A program made the position numbers and the translations under genes. Under the pieces are notes generated by a model. That model worked only from the letters and a program-made list of their open reading frames with translations. It did no database searches and was not told the DNA's origin. Of a stretch of 64,000 nucleotides of DNA, positions 47,096 through 59,902 are shown in pieces. Within the stretch, counting starts at the first letter, position 1. Each line of letters starts with the position of its first letter. Source of the DNA: Sphaerotilus sulfidivorans. GTDB taxonomy: Bacteria; Pseudomonadota; Gammaproteobacteria; Burkholderiales; Burkholderiaceae_C. The stretch covers positions 1 through 64,000 of the forward strand of contig NZ_JACCPY010000001.1 in assembly GCF_013426975.1 (NCBI RefSeq). The letters run 5' to 3'.

Positions 47096-47153
47096 GATGG
47101 ATCGACGGATCGCGACGCCCGATCATCGCCGACACCCGAGGAGGAGACACCCG

Positions 47154-49247
47154 ATGCGAACCCGAACCCCGATCGCGCTGGCAGCCGCCACCGCGCTGGC
47201 CGCGCTGGGCACCAGCGGCTGTGGCAGCCTGTCCGACGAGGACGATCTCAACACCCGCCCGAGCTGGCTGGGCAGCGTCAGCGCCGCCTCCTACGACGGC
47301 AGCAGCGACGACCTGCTGAGCGCCGGCCTGGGCAAGACCGGCCTGGGCTCGGCCACTGCGCCGACCTTCGCGACGCCGACCGCCCCGACCGCGGCCGAAC
47401 TGCGCCGCCTGGCCATTCACACCAACTACCGCGCGCTGGCCGACATGACGGCCAACGGCGGCTACGGCCGGCTCTACGGCCCGAACATCGACCTGGCCGG
47501 CAACGACACGCTCGGCGAGGGCCGGATCGCCGGCATCGAGTACCGCGCGCTGATGGACGACGGCTCCGGGCGCGACAATGTCGGCGTGATGGTGCAGGTG
47601 CCGGCGAGCTTCAATCCGGATGCGCCGTGCATCGTCGCGGCGCCCTCGAGCGGCTCGCGCGGCATCTACGGCGCGATCGGCACCACCGGCGAATGGGGCC
47701 TGAAGCGCGGCTGCGCGGTCGCCTACACCGACAAGGGCACCGGCAGCGGCGCGCACGAGCTGTCCACCGACACCGTCACCCGGCTCGACGGCACGACCGC
47801 CGCGGCCTCGGCCGCCGGCAGTGCCGCGCACTTCAATGCCGGACTGAGCGCCGCGGAGCGCGCGGCCGTCAACACCGCCCGGCCGAACCGCTACGCCTTC
47901 AAGCACGCGCACTCGCAGCGCAACTCGGAGAAGGACTGGGGCCTGTGGACGCTGCGCTCGATCCAGACCGCCTTCTGGCTGCTCAACGAGACCTACGCCG
48001 GGCTGGATGCGAAGGACCGGCGCAAGGTGCGGCTGCGCCCGGACAACACGCTGGTGATCGCCGCCAGCGTCTCCAACGGCGGCGGCGCGGTGCTGGCGGC
48101 GGCCGAGCAGGACAGTGGCGGCCTGATCGACGGCATCGTCGCCACCGAGCCGCAGGTCAGCCTGCCGGCCCATGCCGGCATCGCGGTGCGCCGCGGCGGC
48201 ATGGCGGTCAGCGCCTCCGGCCGGCCGCTCTACGACTATTTCACCACCGCCAACCTCTACCAGCCCTGCGCCGCGATCGCCGCGTCCAACGCCGCCAGCC
48301 CGTTCAACACCATCAACGCCACCCGTGCGGCCAACCGCTGCGCCAGCCTGAAAAGTGCCGGCCTGCTGAGCGCCGCCACCACCGCCGAGCAGGCCGAGGA
48401 AGCCCGGCAGAAGCTGCGCGACGCCGGCTGGGAGGCCGAGACCGACCTGCTGCACGCCTCGCACTGGGCGACGAACGCCACCGCCGGCGTCGCGGCGACC
48501 TATGCGCAGGCCTACAGCCGCGCGCGGGTCGACTCGGCGGTCTGCGGCTACTCCTTCGCGACGGTGGCGGCCACCACCGGCATGCCGACTGCGGCCGCCA
48601 CCAGCCCGATGACGACCATCTTCAGCATCGGCAACGGCGTGCCGCCGACCAGCTCGATCGCGCTGATCGCCGACAACGCGCCCGGCGGCGCGATCAACTA
48701 CCTGCTGGCCCGGTCCGCATCGAGCAACACCGAGGATCTGGACTTCGATGGCGCCAGGTGCCTGCGCGACAAGCTGAGCGACGCCACGCTGGCCGCCGGC
48801 ATCGACGCGGTGCGCCGCAGCGGCCGGCTGCAGGGCAAGCCGACGCTGATGCTGCACGGCCGCGCCGACACGCTGGTGCCGGTCAACCACAGCTCGCGGC
48901 CCTACTTCGGCCTGAGCCGCCAGGTCGACGGCAGCGCCAGCCGGCTGAGCTACATCGAGGTGACCCACGCGCAGCACTTCGACGCCTTCATCGGCCTGCT
49001 GCCCGGCTACGACACCCGCTTCGTGCCGCTGCACCACTACAACCTGCAGGCGCTGAACTGGATGTGGGACCACCTGCGCTCGGGCAAGGCGCTGCCGCCC
49101 TCGCAGGTGGTGCGCACCACGCCGCGCGGCGGCACCGCAGGCGCCGCGCCGGCGATCACCGCGGCCAATCTGCCCGCCATCAGCGCCAGCCCGGCCAGCG
49201 CCGACCAGATCGACTTCGCCGCCGGCACGGTCAGCGTGCCGGACTGA
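47154..49247 (+). CDS. D-(-)-3-hydroxybutyrate oligomer hydrolase
   Basis: 697 residues, matching the size and sequence pattern of 3HB-oligomer hydrolases. Signal sequence with lipobox-like end (AALGTSGCGS, Cys about residue 23). Further landmarks: AAPSSGSRGIYGAIGTTGEW, GCAVAYTDKGTGSGAHEL, the probable nucleophile region VIAASVSNGGGAVLAAAEQD, LMLHGRADTLVPVNHSSRPY and YIEVTHAQHFDAFIG with catalytic Asp and His. It cleaves 3HB oligomers released from PHB. GGAGGAG precedes ATG 47154. Confidence 0.92.
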   Translation: MRTRTPIALAAATALAALGTSGCGSLSDEDDLNTRPSWLGSVSAASYDGSSDDLLSAGLGKTGLGSATAPTFATPTAPTAAELRRLAIHTNYRALADMTANGGYGRLYGPNIDLAGNDTLGEGRIAGIEYRALMDDGSGRDNVGVMVQVPASFNPDAPCIVAAPSSGSRGIYGAIGTTGEWGLKRGCAVAYTDKGTGSGAHELSTDTVTRLDGTTAAASAAGSAAHFNAGLSAAERAAVNTARPNRYAFKHAHSQRNSEKDWGLWTLRSIQTAFWLLNETYAGLDAKDRRKVRLRPDNTLVIAASVSNGGGAVLAAAEQDSGGLIDGIVATEPQVSLPAHAGIAVRRGGMAVSASGRPLYDYFTTANLYQPCAAIAASNAASPFNTINATRAANRCASLKSAGLLSAATTAEQAEEARQKLRDAGWEAETDLLHASHWATNATAGVAATYAQAYSRARVDSAVCGYSFATVAATTGMPTAAATSPMTTIFSIGNGVPPTSSIALIADNAPGGAINYLLARSASSNTEDLDFDGARCLRDKLSDATLAAGIDAVRRSGRLQGKPTLMLHGRADTLVPVNHSSRPYFGLSRQVDGSASRLSYIEVTHAQHFDAFIGLLPGYDTRFVPLHHYNLQALNWMWDHLRSGKALPPSQVVRTTPRGGTAGAAPAITAANLPAISASPASADQIDFAAGTVSVPD

Positions 49248-49303
49248 TCCGGTGGCCGCGGCGAGCGTCACCGGCCGGACACCCGGCCAGGGCGGCCAGC
49301 CCC

Positions 49304-49316
49304 TACAGTGGCGCGG
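49304..49316 (+). promoter_or_regulatory. TACAGT -10-like box before the alpha/beta hydrolase gene
   Basis: TACAGT (49304-49309) is followed by 7 nt and ATG, the same leaderless geometry as at 15607 and 59748. The GTG at 49308 overlaps the box and is therefore unlikely to be the start. Confidence 0.45.
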
Positions 49317-50387
49317 ATGCACACCTCCACCGCCACCCCCGCACCTGCCCTGCCCTACGTCCCGCGCCGGCGCGCGCGTTCGCTGTTCGTGCCGCTGCGC
49401 GGGCTGCGCTGCCATGTGATGACCTGGGGCGAGCCCGCGCTGGCCACGCCCGAGCGGCCGCCACTGGTGCTGGTGCACGGCTGGATGGACGTCGGCGCCT
49501 CCTTCCAGTTCCTGGTCGATGCGCTCGACGCGCTCGAGGCCCGGGACGGCGGCGGCGCGGCGCGCTTCATCATCGCGCCCGACTGGCGCGGCTTCGGCCG
49601 CAGCGACAGCGCGCCCGGCGGCCAGCGCACCGACACCTTCTGGTTCCCGGACTACCTGGCCGACCTCGACGCGCTGCTGCGCGCGCCCGGCCTGGGGCTG
49701 GCGCACGAGCCGGTGGTCGATCTGGTCGGCCACAGCATGGGCGGCAACGTGGCGATGATGTATGCCGGCATCCGCCCGGCGCGGGTGCGCCGCCTGGTCA
49801 ATCTGGAGGGCTTCGGCCTGCCGCAGAGCCACCCGGCGCAGGCGCCGGGCCGCTACGCGCAGTGGCTCGACCAGCTGCGCGAACCCGCCACGCTGCGCGA
49901 CTACGACAGCCTGGACGCGGTGGCCGCGCGGCTGAGGAAGAACAACCCGCGCCTGCGCACCGACTTCGCCGACTGGCTGGCGCCGCACTGGTCACGGCGC
50001 AACGAGGCCGGCCGCTTCGAGATCCTCGGCGACCCCGCGCACAAGCAGCTCAACCCGGTGCTCTACCGCAAGGAGGAGGCCGTGGCCTGCTGGTCCCGGA
50101 TCACCGCGCCGGTGCTGTGGGTCGAGGGCCGCCAGACCGACGTGAGCAAGTGGTGGGGCGACCGCTACCCGCGCGAGGACTTCGAGGCACGCCTGGCCGC
50201 CGTCCCGCAGCTCGCGCGCGCCACGCTCGACGACTGCGGCCACATGCTGCACCACGACCAGCCCGAGGCGCTGGCGGGGTGGATGGCGGGGCATCTGGGG
50301 GCGGCCCCGCGAGGCCCAGGTCACGCTCTAGCCGCAGGAGATGCCCGGTTCGGGTGTGGCAGGCATCAGACACCCTCGATTTCATGA
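49317..50387 (+). CDS. Alpha/beta-fold hydrolase
   Basis: 356 residues. The fold is clear: oxyanion-hole LVLVHGWMDVGASFQ, nucleophile Ser-140 in LVGHSMGGNVAM, late Asp region VLWVEGRQTDVSKWW and His in LDDCGHMLHHDQPEALAGW. No signal peptide, so probably cytoplasmic. The last about 35 residues (after GWMAGHLG) look like a degenerate extension. The substrate is unknown; following the 3HB-oligomer hydrolase it could act on a related ester (weak inference). Confidence 0.88.
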   Translation: MHTSTATPAPALPYVPRRRARSLFVPLRGLRCHVMTWGEPALATPERPPLVLVHGWMDVGASFQFLVDALDALEARDGGGAARFIIAPDWRGFGRSDSAPGGQRTDTFWFPDYLADLDALLRAPGLGLAHEPVVDLVGHSMGGNVAMMYAGIRPARVRRLVNLEGFGLPQSHPAQAPGRYAQWLDQLREPATLRDYDSLDAVAARLRKNNPRLRTDFADWLAPHWSRRNEAGRFEILGDPAHKQLNPVLYRKEEAVACWSRITAPVLWVEGRQTDVSKWWGDRYPREDFEARLAAVPQLARATLDDCGHMLHHDQPEALAGWMAGHLGAAPRGPGHALAAGDARFGCGRHQTPSIS

Positions 50388-50625
50388 CTTATGTACATCG
50401 CGCCGCAAGTTCTGCAGAGCATTCTTAACAGAATCCAAGCACGATCAACCCTGACAATGCGGGTCAACCCTGGTGGCGTCAGCATCCGTGCCTGGCTCAT
50501 CCGCTAAAAAGGCGGACCGCTGGGATCTGGATTCCAATGCTGGCGTCCAGTCTGCAACCTGAACACCATTTCGCACTTCTTTTCGCGCTCCTGTCGGGCG
50601 CTTCGTTTTTGAGGACATCCAAGCA
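50388..50625. promoter_or_regulatory. 238-bp AT-richer upstream region of ugd with repeats
   Basis: The largest gap in the window, with lower GC than its neighbours. It contains an inverted repeat ATTCT-TAAC-AGAAT (50421-50434) and a direct repeat TCAACCCTG (50445-50453 and 50464-50472, 19 bp apart). GAGGA 10 nt before ATG 50626 is the ugd ribosome-binding site. I cannot place the promoter with confidence. Confidence 0.5.
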
Positions 50626-51951
50626 ATGAAAGTCACCGTCATCGGCACCGGCTATGTGGGACTCGTGACCGGCGCGTGCCTGTCGGAAATGGGCAACCAT
50701 GTGATGTGCCTGGACGTGGATCCGGCCAAGATCAGGATCCTGAACGACGGGGGCATCCCGATCCACGAGCCGGGGCTGCTGGAGGTGGTGCGGCGCAACG
50801 TGGCGGCGGGCCGGCTGGAGTTCACCACCGACATCGAGAAGTCGGTGGCGCACGGCACGCTGCAGTTCATCGCGGTGGGCACGCCGCCGGACGAGGACGG
50901 CTCGGCGGACCTGCAGTACGTCACCGCGGCGGCGCGCAACATCGGCCGGCTGATGACCGACCACAAGGTGATCGTCGACAAGAGCACGGTGCCGGTGGGC
51001 ACGGGCGACAAGGTGCGTGCGGCGGTGGCCGACGAACTGGCCAAGCGCGGCCTGTCGGAGATGGAGTTCTCGGTGTGCTCGAACCCCGAGTTCCTGAAGG
51101 AAGGCGCGGCGGTGGCGGACTTCATGCGCCCGGACCGCATCGTGGTGGGCGCAGAGGACGAGCGCGCGATCCTGCTGATGAAGGCGCTGTACCAGCCCTT
51201 CGTGCGCAACCGCGACCGGATGATCATCACCGACATCCGCTCGGCGGAGTTCATCAAGTACGCGGCCAACTGCATGCTGGCCACGCGCATCAGCTTCATG
51301 AACGAGATGAGCCGGCTGGCCGAGAAGGTGGGCGCCGACATCGAGATGGTGCGGGTGGGCATCGGCTCGGATCCGCGCATCGGCACGCAGTTCCTGTACC
51401 CGGGCGTGGGCTACGGCGGCAGCTGCTTCCCGAAGGACGTGAAGGCGCTGGCGATGATCGCGGCCGAGAACGGCATGCCGAGCAAGATGCTGACGGCGGT
51501 CGAGGAGGTCAACGAGGAGCAGAAGATGGTCCTCGTGCACAAGATCGTCGCCCGGTACGGCGAGGACCTGTCGGGCAAGACCTTCGCGATGTGGGGCCTG
51601 GCGTTCAAGCCCAACACCGACGACATGCGCGAAGCCCCGAGCCGGGTGATCATCAAGGAGCTGCTGGCACGCGGCGCCAAGGTGCAGGCCTATGACCCGG
51701 TGGCGGCCACCGAGGCGCAGCGGGTGATGGAGGGCTGGGCGGGCCTGAGCTATGCCGAAGGCCAGAAGCAGGCGCTGGAAGGCGCCGACGCGCTGCTGAT
51801 CGTCACCGAGTGGAAGGAATTCCGCACGCCGGACTTCGACGGCATCGCCGCCAGCCTGCGCGACAGGATCGTCTTCGACGGCCGCAACCTGTACGAGCCG
51901 GAGCTGATCCGCTCCTTCGGGCTGGAGTATCTGTCGATCGGCCGGCGCTGA
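50626..51951 (+). CDS. ugd: UDP-glucose 6-dehydrogenase
   Basis: 441 residues. The NAD-binding start [45 protein letters not shown], the catalytic Cys-267 in [13 protein letters not shown] and the C-terminal [14 protein letters not shown] are all present. It makes UDP-glucuronate for exopolysaccharide or lipopolysaccharide. The gene has GC-strong third positions and an upstream region of its own. It converges with an EpsL-like outer-membrane gene. Confidence 0.97.
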   Translation: MKVTVIGTGYVGLVTGACLSEMGNHVMCLDVDPAKIRILNDGGIPIHEPGLLEVVRRNVAAGRLEFTTDIEKSVAHGTLQFIAVGTPPDEDGSADLQYVTAAARNIGRLMTDHKVIVDKSTVPVGTGDKVRAAVADELAKRGLSEMEFSVCSNPEFLKEGAAVADFMRPDRIVVGAEDERAILLMKALYQPFVRNRDRMIITDIRSAEFIKYAANCMLATRISFMNEMSRLAEKVGADIEMVRVGIGSDPRIGTQFLYPGVGYGGSCFPKDVKALAMIAAENGMPSKMLTAVEEVNEEQKMVLVHKIVARYGEDLSGKTFAMWGLAFKPNTDDMREAPSRVIIKELLARGAKVQAYDPVAATEAQRVMEGWAGLSYAEGQKQALEGADALLIVTEWKEFRTPDFDGIAASLRDRIVFDGRNLYEPELIRSFGLEYLSIGRR

Positions 51952-51995
51952 GCGGCCGGACGCCGGATCACGGGCCGAAGCCGGCCCGCAACGAC

Positions 51996-52022
51996 AAGGG
52001 GCGCCGCGGCGCCCCTTCTTCA
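51996..52022. terminator. Bidirectional terminator between ugd and the EpsL-like gene
   Basis: A perfect 10-bp stem AAGGGGCGCC/GGCGCCCCTT with a GC dinucleotide at the tip is followed by CTTCTTC. It lies between the two convergent stop codons. Confidence 0.75.
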
Positions 52023-52059
52023 TGCATCCGGCATGCGCTCGGCGCGCTCAGTGCGCTCC

Positions 52060-53250
52060 TCAGCGCAGATAGATCTGGCCGGAGCAGCTGTAGGTGGTGA
52101 CCTTGTACTGGGTCGACAGCTGACTGGTGGTGGCGTAGGACACCGAACGGTTCGCCCAGGTCAGGCCGCAGCCCAGATCGATGTTGCGCATCAGCGCGTA
52201 GCTGACATTCAGCGACAGGCCGGTGGTGCGGTCGCTGCCGCTGATCAGGCCCTGCTCGAGCGAGCGACGTGCGTAGGTCAGGCCGGCATCGACGCCGATC
52301 TTCGCGGTCGCCTGCCAGTTGGCGCCCAGCCGCAGCGAGGTGGTGTTCTGGGCCTGGTCGGTGTTGGCGCGCAGCAGGTTGCTGACATAGTCGAAGCTGG
52401 CGTTGCTGGTGTCGCGGCTCAGGCGCAGCTGGGTCGAGAACTTGCCGGTCGGCCTCCAGTTCCAGCCCAGCGAGCCGGTCCAGGCATTGCGGTCGCGCTC
52501 GAGGCCGGTGGCATAGGTGTAGGCCTCGCGGGTCAGGCTCAGGCGGGCGTCGTAGCTGCTGGCGCCACCCGGATTGACGAAGGCCAGCAGGTCCAGATCG
52601 TTGCGGCCCACCTCGCTGCCGACATCGACATAGTCGACCTTGCCATGACGCAGGCTGGCGCCCAGCGTCAGGCCGCTGGCCGGGCGCACCCGGAAGCCGG
52701 CGTTGAACGAGGTCTGGTCGGCGTTGGAGCCACGGTAGGCCGCCGCGCTGTAGCGGGTCTGGCTGGCGGCCGCGCCGGCCTCGAAGGTCCACATCGTCAC
52801 CAGACCGACCCGGCCGGTGGCATTGAGCGAGCGGGTGCTCAGCAGGTTGCGCTGGCCGGTCGTCAGGTAGTTGGAATCGGTCGGCAGGCTCTGCGCGGCA
52901 CGCAGCACCACCACGCCGGACACCCGCTCGACCGTCTCGAGATCGAGCCGGGCGTCGAGCGCGTAGTCGGTGTTGTTCAGGTAGTCGAGGCTGCTGTAGC
53001 GGTTGTGGTTGGCGCTCAGGCTGGCCGACAGGCGCTGGCGGCTGATCGGCTGGTCCAGGCCCAGGCGCACGCCGGTCGAGGAGATGGTGTCCGACAGCGC
53101 CTTGTCGTCGACGCCGTAGAAGACATTGCTGTTGCGGGTGAAGGCCTGGGAGGCGCCGACGTACCAGGGGCTGGTCTCGGCCTGCGCGGCCTGGGCGGCC
53201 AGCAGCAGCATGGCGGTCAGCGGAAGAAGGCGGGCAGCGTGTCGGTTCAT
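52060..53250 (-). CDS. EpsL-like outer-membrane beta-barrel (exopolysaccharide locus protein)
   Basis: 396 residues. A signal peptide covers 1-24 (LLPLTAMLLLAAQAAQA). The mature part starts ETSPWYVGASQAFTRNSNVF and is a long series of amphipathic strands with alternating aromatic residues (LSASLSANHNRYSSLDYLNN, TSFNAGFRVRPASGLTLGAS, FSTQLRLSRDTSNASF), ending in a terminal strand (CSGQIYLR). This matches the EpsL type seen in beta-proteobacterial exopolysaccharide operons. Proximity to ugd supports a role in polysaccharide export or anchoring (inference). Confidence 0.78.
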   Translation of the reverse strand: MNRHAARLLPLTAMLLLAAQAAQAETSPWYVGASQAFTRNSNVFYGVDDKALSDTISSTGVRLGLDQPISRQRLSASLSANHNRYSSLDYLNNTDYALDARLDLETVERVSGVVVLRAAQSLPTDSNYLTTGQRNLLSTRSLNATGRVGLVTMWTFEAGAAASQTRYSAAAYRGSNADQTSFNAGFRVRPASGLTLGASLRHGKVDYVDVGSEVGRNDLDLLAFVNPGGASSYDARLSLTREAYTYATGLERDRNAWTGSLGWNWRPTGKFSTQLRLSRDTSNASFDYVSNLLRANTDQAQNTTSLRLGANWQATAKIGVDAGLTYARRSLEQGLISGSDRTTGLSLNVSYALMRNIDLGCGLTWANRSVSYATTSQLSTQYKVTTYSCSGQIYLR

Positions 53251-53428
53251 GGGGGCGGTCCCTGTCGATTCGGTCGGTTGGCTCGAAGCGCCCGCGATCC
53301 TAATGCACCCCGGGCCTGCACGGATTCTGTCGCCATGGAACCCCAGGTTTCCAGGCCAAGCCCCGCCGAACCGGCACGATTACCGCGGAATCTCGCCGCA
53401 CCGCCGGCAAGGCCGCCGGCACTGTGGC

Positions 53429-55609
<2,181 letters not shown>

Positions 55610-55620
55610 GTGTCGAAGAT

Positions 55621-58600
55621 TCACTGCAATCGTCCTGTCTGCGCGGCCTTGACCGGGGCCGCCGCCGTCATCGTCTCCAGCCGCTGCCGCACCCCGGTCT
55701 GGATGCGGATCATCTCCTCGCTCAGGCCCTGGAGCATCGTCGCCAGGGTCCGGGCATCCTGGCCCTGGCGCAGCGCCTGCTCGCACTCGCCGCACAGCGC
55801 CGCCAGCCGCAGCGCCCCGAGGCTGGCCGCCGACGAGCGCAGGGTATGGGTGACATGGCGCACCGCGGCCGGATCATGTCCGAGCGGCCCGGGCTCGAGC
55901 ATCGGCAGCAGCCGGCTGATCGAGGCGTCGAAGGCCTGCATCACCCGGCGCACCAGCTGGTTGCGCCCGCCCGGGTCGAGGTCCTGCAGGCGCTTCATCG
56001 CCTGCGGATCCAGCAGTTCGGCCGGCGGTTCCGGCTCCGGCTCGGGCAGGTCCAGCCGCAGCGAATGCTCGATGCGCTCGAGCTCGGCATCGACCCGTGC
56101 CGGCGCGAGCTCGCCCGGCGCGGTGTGCGCCGCCGCCTCGACCTCGGCCATGCCCTCGGGCCCGAGCCGATCGCCCAGGAAGCGCGCCAGCAGCGCCAGC
56201 AGCTGGGTCTGGCGATAGGGCTTGGCCAGATAGGCATCGAAGCCCAGCGACAGGAAGCGGTCCTCGTCGCCTGCGAGCGCATTGGCGGTCACCGCGATGA
56301 CCGGCGTGCGCCGCGGCGTGACGAAGCGCCAGCGCGCATCCGGGCCGCTGCGCAGGCAGCGCAGCGCCTCGATGCCGTCCATGCCCGGCATCTGGATGTC
56401 CATCAGCACCAGGTCGAAGCGGCGCTCGCAGAGCTGGCGCAGGCCCTCCATCGCCGAGCCGGCCACCCGCACCGCGCAGCCCAGGCGCTGCAGCATCTGG
56501 CCCATGACCTCCTGATTGACCGGGTTGTCCTCGACCACCAGCACCTGCGCGCCGAACTGCGGCGCCGCCACCTCGCCGGCCGGCCGGGCCTCGGCGCCCA
56601 GGCCCAGGATCAGCTGGCGCAGCTCGGTGCGGCGCACCGGCTTGTGCAGGAACAGATCGAAGCCGGCATCGCGGGCGATGCGTGCGTCGTCAGGCGCCGC
56701 CACCGACGACAGCAGCACCTTGTGCGCCTGCCGGGCCAGGCCCTGCTGCCGCAGGTGCTGCGCCAGCGCGATGCCGTCCATGTCGGGCATGTGCCAGTCG
56801 ATCAGCAGCAGGTCGAAGGGCAGCTCGCCCGGGCGCTGCGCCTGCTGGCGCAGCAGCGCCAGCGCCTGTTCGCCGCCGCCGGCCAGCGTCACCCGCAGTC
56901 CCCAGGCGCCGAGCAGGTTGCCGAGCACCGTGCGGTTGGTCTCGTGATCGTCGACCACCAGCACCGACAGGCCCGGCAGCGGGGCCGTCTCGGCCGGATC
57001 GCCCAGGGCGGGATCCTGCGGCGGCGAAGCGGCAGCCGGCCCGACCTCGGGCGCCGGGCCGGGCGCGCCCGCTGCCGGCAGGCCGACCGGCACCGTGAAA
57101 CGAAAGACCGAGCCCAGACCGGGCCGGCTCTCGACCTCGATGGTGCCGCCCATCAGCTCGACGAGCTGACGCGAGATCGCCAGGCCCAGGCCGGTGCCGC
57201 CGTAGCGCCGCGCCATGCCCTCATGCACCTGGGTGAAGGCGGTGAACAGCCGCGGCACCGCCTCCGGCGCGATGCCGATGCCGGTGTCGCGCACCTCGAA
57301 GACGAGGTCATGGCGCACACCGTCAGCCGGATCGCCGTGCGAGGGCTGGGGGGGCGACAGCAGACGCAGATCGACCGTCACCTCGCCGCGCTCGGTGAAC
57401 TTGATCGCGTTCGAGACCAGATTGCTCAGCACCTGGCGCAGCCGCAGCGCATCGGCACACACCACCGGCGGCAGCTCATCACCGGCCTGCGCGATCAGCT
57501 CCAGTCCCTTTTCGTGCGCACGCGGCGCCAGCAGCTCCAGCGTGTCGTCGAGCAGCGCATGCAGGCCGAACTCGGTGGTGACCAGCTCGAGCCGACCGGC
57601 CTCGATCTTGGCGAAGTCCAGCACGTCGTTGATGATCTCCAGCAGCGACTCGCCCGAGCGGTAGACCGCCTGCGCGAAGCGGCGCTGGCGGTCGTCGAGC
57701 CGGGTGCCGAGCAGCAGCTCGGTCATGCCGAGAATGCCGTTCATCGGCGTGCGGATCTCATGGCTCATCGTCGCCATGAACTGGCTCTTGGCCCGGCTGG
57801 CGCTCTCGGCGGCATCGCGCGCGGTCTGCAGCTGCAGCTCGCGCTCGCGCTCCTCGGTCACATCGTCGAGCAGGCCGTAGACACGCATCTCGCCGCCGGG
57901 CAGCTGGCGCACCCGGGTGCGCTGACGCAGCCAGCGCAGGCCGTGCACTGGGTGGTGGATGCGCAGCGTCACGTCGCTGGCACTGCCCTGGCGCTCGAGC
58001 TCGCGCTGGCGCGCCAGCAGCGGCCGGTCCTGCTCGAGCACCCGCAGCGACAGCAGCCCGTCGGCCGGCCAGGGCGGCTGGCCCGGCAGGCCCAGCATGT
58101 CGAGCACCCGCGCACCGACATAGCTCGGCTCCGCGCTGCGGTTGCTGGTGACGAAGACACCCTCGTCGATCGCCTCGACCAGCTCGCGGTAGCGCTCCTC
58201 GGACTCGCGCAGCTGCTGCGCGTCGCGGCGCTGCTGGGTGATGTCGCGCAGCTGGCAGATCAGCACCGTCGGACGGCCCAGCCGGTTGCGCACCGCGACA
58301 TGGCGGGCGCTGAACAACCGCTCGCCGTCTGCGCCGCCCGGACAGGAAAATTCATGCTCGACCGAGCCGGTGCTGCCAAGCGCACGCACCAGCTGCGGGC
58401 GCAGACGCTCCTCCACCGGTGCGCCCAGCAGCTCGTCGAGCCCCCAGCCGCTGGCCTGCTCGCCCGCCACCGAGAACTCCAGCTCGGCCTGCTGGTTCAG
58501 CGACACCACACGGAACTGCTGCGCATCCAGCACCACCAGGCTGATCGGAATGTGCTCGGTCAGCACCGCCAGCAGCGCACGCCCCTCGTCGATGCCGAAC

Positions 58601-59529
58601 TCGCGCTCCTTGCGGTCGGTCACATCCCGGCAGACGCAGACCCGCCGCGGCTGGCACTCGACGGTGTCGATGACGATGCGCCCGTCGATCTCCAGCCAGT
58701 AGCTGCCGCCGGGCAGCACATCGTCGACGCCGCGCAGCGCCACCATCTCGCGCACGAAGTCGTCGCCGCGCAGCAGGCTGTCGCGCAGCATCAGCGCGGC
58801 GCGCGTGTCCTCGCCCCCCGTGCCGGGCAGGATCTCCCAGAGCCGTCGGCCCTGCAGGCGCTCCGGCGCATGGCCGCTCACCTGGGCGAAGCCGGGATGC
58901 ACCCACTCGACCCGGCCCTGGGCGTCGGTGATCAGCACGCCCCGGCCGATGCGCGAGGCCAGCATCTGCAGCCGGGCCTCGCGCCGGCCCGCCTGCGCCA
59001 GCCGCTCGCGCTGGCGGTCACGCTCGGCCAGCAGCCCGAGCGTCTGCCCGAGCCATTCGAGTTCCAGGCGGGCCTCGGCGGCCAGCGGGCGCGGCTGGTG
59101 CAGCTCCAGCACCGCCACCGCGCGGTCGGCGCAGACCACCGGCAGCACCAGCAGAGCGCTCAGGCCCGGCGGCCACCAGGGCATCGGCACGAGGGCATCG
59201 GGGCGGATCCGGCCCTGGGCCGGCGCCAGCGTGGACAGGGCCTGACCGAGCGCGCCCTGGCCCGGCGCACAGGGCGCCAGCTGGTCGAGATCGATGCGGT
59301 CCTCGTCCGGCCATGACGACAGCGGCCAGGGCCGCAGCAGCACGCAGCCCGGCTGTCCGTTCTCCACTTTCAGTACGCTGCCGCCGGACGCGCCGGTGTG
59401 CTGGCGCAGCCCCTCGAGGGCCTGCGCCAGCGCCTCGCCCAGAGTCGTGCAGGCGCGCAGCCGCCGGGCCAGCCGCAGGACCGGGCTGCCCGCCTCGGGC
59501 TCGTGGTGCAGGACGGAATCAGGCGACAT
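55621..59529 (-). CDS. Hybrid sensor histidine kinase: GAF, three PAS, HisKA, HATPase, two receivers, HPt
   Basis: 1302 residues, no membrane segment, so cytoplasmic. Domain order: GAF (about 25-165), PAS (about 180-305), PAS (about 310-440), PAS (about 450-565), HisKA with His near 588 ([20 protein letters not shown]), HATPase ([44 protein letters not shown]), REC1 ([13 protein letters not shown]), REC2 ([13 protein letters not shown]) and HPt ([18 protein letters not shown]). Every phosphotransfer residue is present, so a full multi-step relay is encoded in one chain. The next gene encodes a REC-GGDEF-EAL output. Confidence 0.94.
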   Translation of the reverse strand: MSPDSVLHHEPEAGSPVLRLARRLRACTTLGEALAQALEGLRQHTGASGGSVLKVENGQPGCVLLRPWPLSSWPDEDRIDLDQLAPCAPGQGALGQALSTLAPAQGRIRPDALVPMPWWPPGLSALLVLPVVCADRAVAVLELHQPRPLAAEARLELEWLGQTLGLLAERDRQRERLAQAGRREARLQMLASRIGRGVLITDAQGRVEWVHPGFAQVSGHAPERLQGRRLWEILPGTGGEDTRAALMLRDSLLRGDDFVREMVALRGVDDVLPGGSYWLEIDGRIVIDTVECQPRRVCVCRDVTDRKEREFGIDEGRALLAVLTEHIPISLVVLDAQQFRVVSLNQQAELEFSVAGEQASGWGLDELLGAPVEERLRPQLVRALGSTGSVEHEFSCPGGADGERLFSARHVAVRNRLGRPTVLICQLRDITQQRRDAQQLRESEERYRELVEAIDEGVFVTSNRSAEPSYVGARVLDMLGLPGQPPWPADGLLSLRVLEQDRPLLARQRELERQGSASDVTLRIHHPVHGLRWLRQRTRVRQLPGGEMRVYGLLDDVTEERERELQLQTARDAAESASRAKSQFMATMSHEIRTPMNGILGMTELLLGTRLDDRQRRFAQAVYRSGESLLEIINDVLDFAKIEAGRLELVTTEFGLHALLDDTLELLAPRAHEKGLELIAQAGDELPPVVCADALRLRQVLSNLVSNAIKFTERGEVTVDLRLLSPPQPSHGDPADGVRHDLVFEVRDTGIGIAPEAVPRLFTAFTQVHEGMARRYGGTGLGLAISRQLVELMGGTIEVESRPGLGSVFRFTVPVGLPAAGAPGPAPEVGPAAASPPQDPALGDPAETAPLPGLSVLVVDDHETNRTVLGNLLGAWGLRVTLAGGGEQALALLRQQAQRPGELPFDLLLIDWHMPDMDGIALAQHLRQQGLARQAHKVLLSSVAAPDDARIARDAGFDLFLHKPVRRTELRQLILGLGAEARPAGEVAAPQFGAQVLVVEDNPVNQEVMGQMLQRLGCAVRVAGSAMEGLRQLCERRFDLVLMDIQMPGMDGIEALRCLRSGPDARWRFVTPRRTPVIAVTANALAGDEDRFLSLGFDAYLAKPYRQTQLLALLARFLGDRLGPEGMAEVEAAAHTAPGELAPARVDAELERIEHSLRLDLPEPEPEPPAELLDPQAMKRLQDLDPGGRNQLVRRVMQAFDASISRLLPMLEPGPLGHDPAAVRHVTHTLRSSAASLGALRLAALCGECEQALRQGQDARTLATMLQGLSEEMIRIQTGVRQRLETMTAAAPVKAAQTGRLQ

Positions 59530-59747
59530 GGCAGACAGGATCGGCGGGCAGGACCGGGATCGGAGACGGGTTTCTCAGGACGGATGCGCGACCACCGGAT
59601 CCGGACTGCGCGCAGCATAGGCGCTGCCCATCCGCCTCAAGCCGCGAAGAAGCGGCACCAGACCCCTCGAACGCGCAATTTCGCCGAACTCGGAAACGGG
59701 CATGATGCTTTCCCGCATCGGTGCCGGGCATCGGCGGGAGCCGTCCC

Positions 59748-59761
59748 TACAATCGCCCGCC
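59748..59761 (+). promoter_or_regulatory. TACAAT -10 box for the membrane kinase locus
   Basis: TACAAT (59748-59753) followed by CGCCCGCC and the ATG at 59762. The sequence around it (CCCTACAATCGCCCG) nearly repeats the one at 38799 (TACAATCGCCCG). Confidence 0.55.
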
Positions 59762-59902
59762 ATGTCCCTGCCACCGCGCGAACCGGCCTCCTGGCCCCTG
59801 GCAGCCCGCCTGGGCGGCATCGTCGTGACCGCGACGCTGCTGCTGCTGTGCGTGCACTGGCTGGCCGGTCCCCGCCCGCCCTGCCGATGGCCGCCCTGCT
59901 GA
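59762..59902 (+). CDS. Short ORF with one TM helix, probably the displaced N-terminus of the following kinase
   Basis: 46 codons. MSLPPREPASWPL is followed by a transmembrane helix (LGGIVVTATLLLLCVHWLAG) and then a meaningless-looking end (PRPPCRWPPC) and TGA. It has the promoter, while the kinase ORF in the -1 frame begins within it. Adding one base in the C-rich run at about 59870-59885 would join the two into a normal two-TM kinase N-terminus. Alternatively it is a separate tiny membrane peptide. Confidence 0.5.
   Translation: MSLPPREPASWPLAARLGGIVVTATLLLLCVHWLAGPRPPCRWPPC

Noticed and set aside
49308-49316. GTG start for the alpha/beta hydrolase
   Set aside because: The GTG overlaps the TACAGT -10 box; the ATG at 49317 fits the promoter geometry better.
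45228-49988. A 1586-codon minus-strand open frame
   Set aside because: It runs across several well-supported genes on both strands and its product is compositionally biased.
55846-59316. A 1156-codon plus-strand open frame
   Set aside because: Antisense shadow of the hybrid kinase gene, which has a full set of intact domains.
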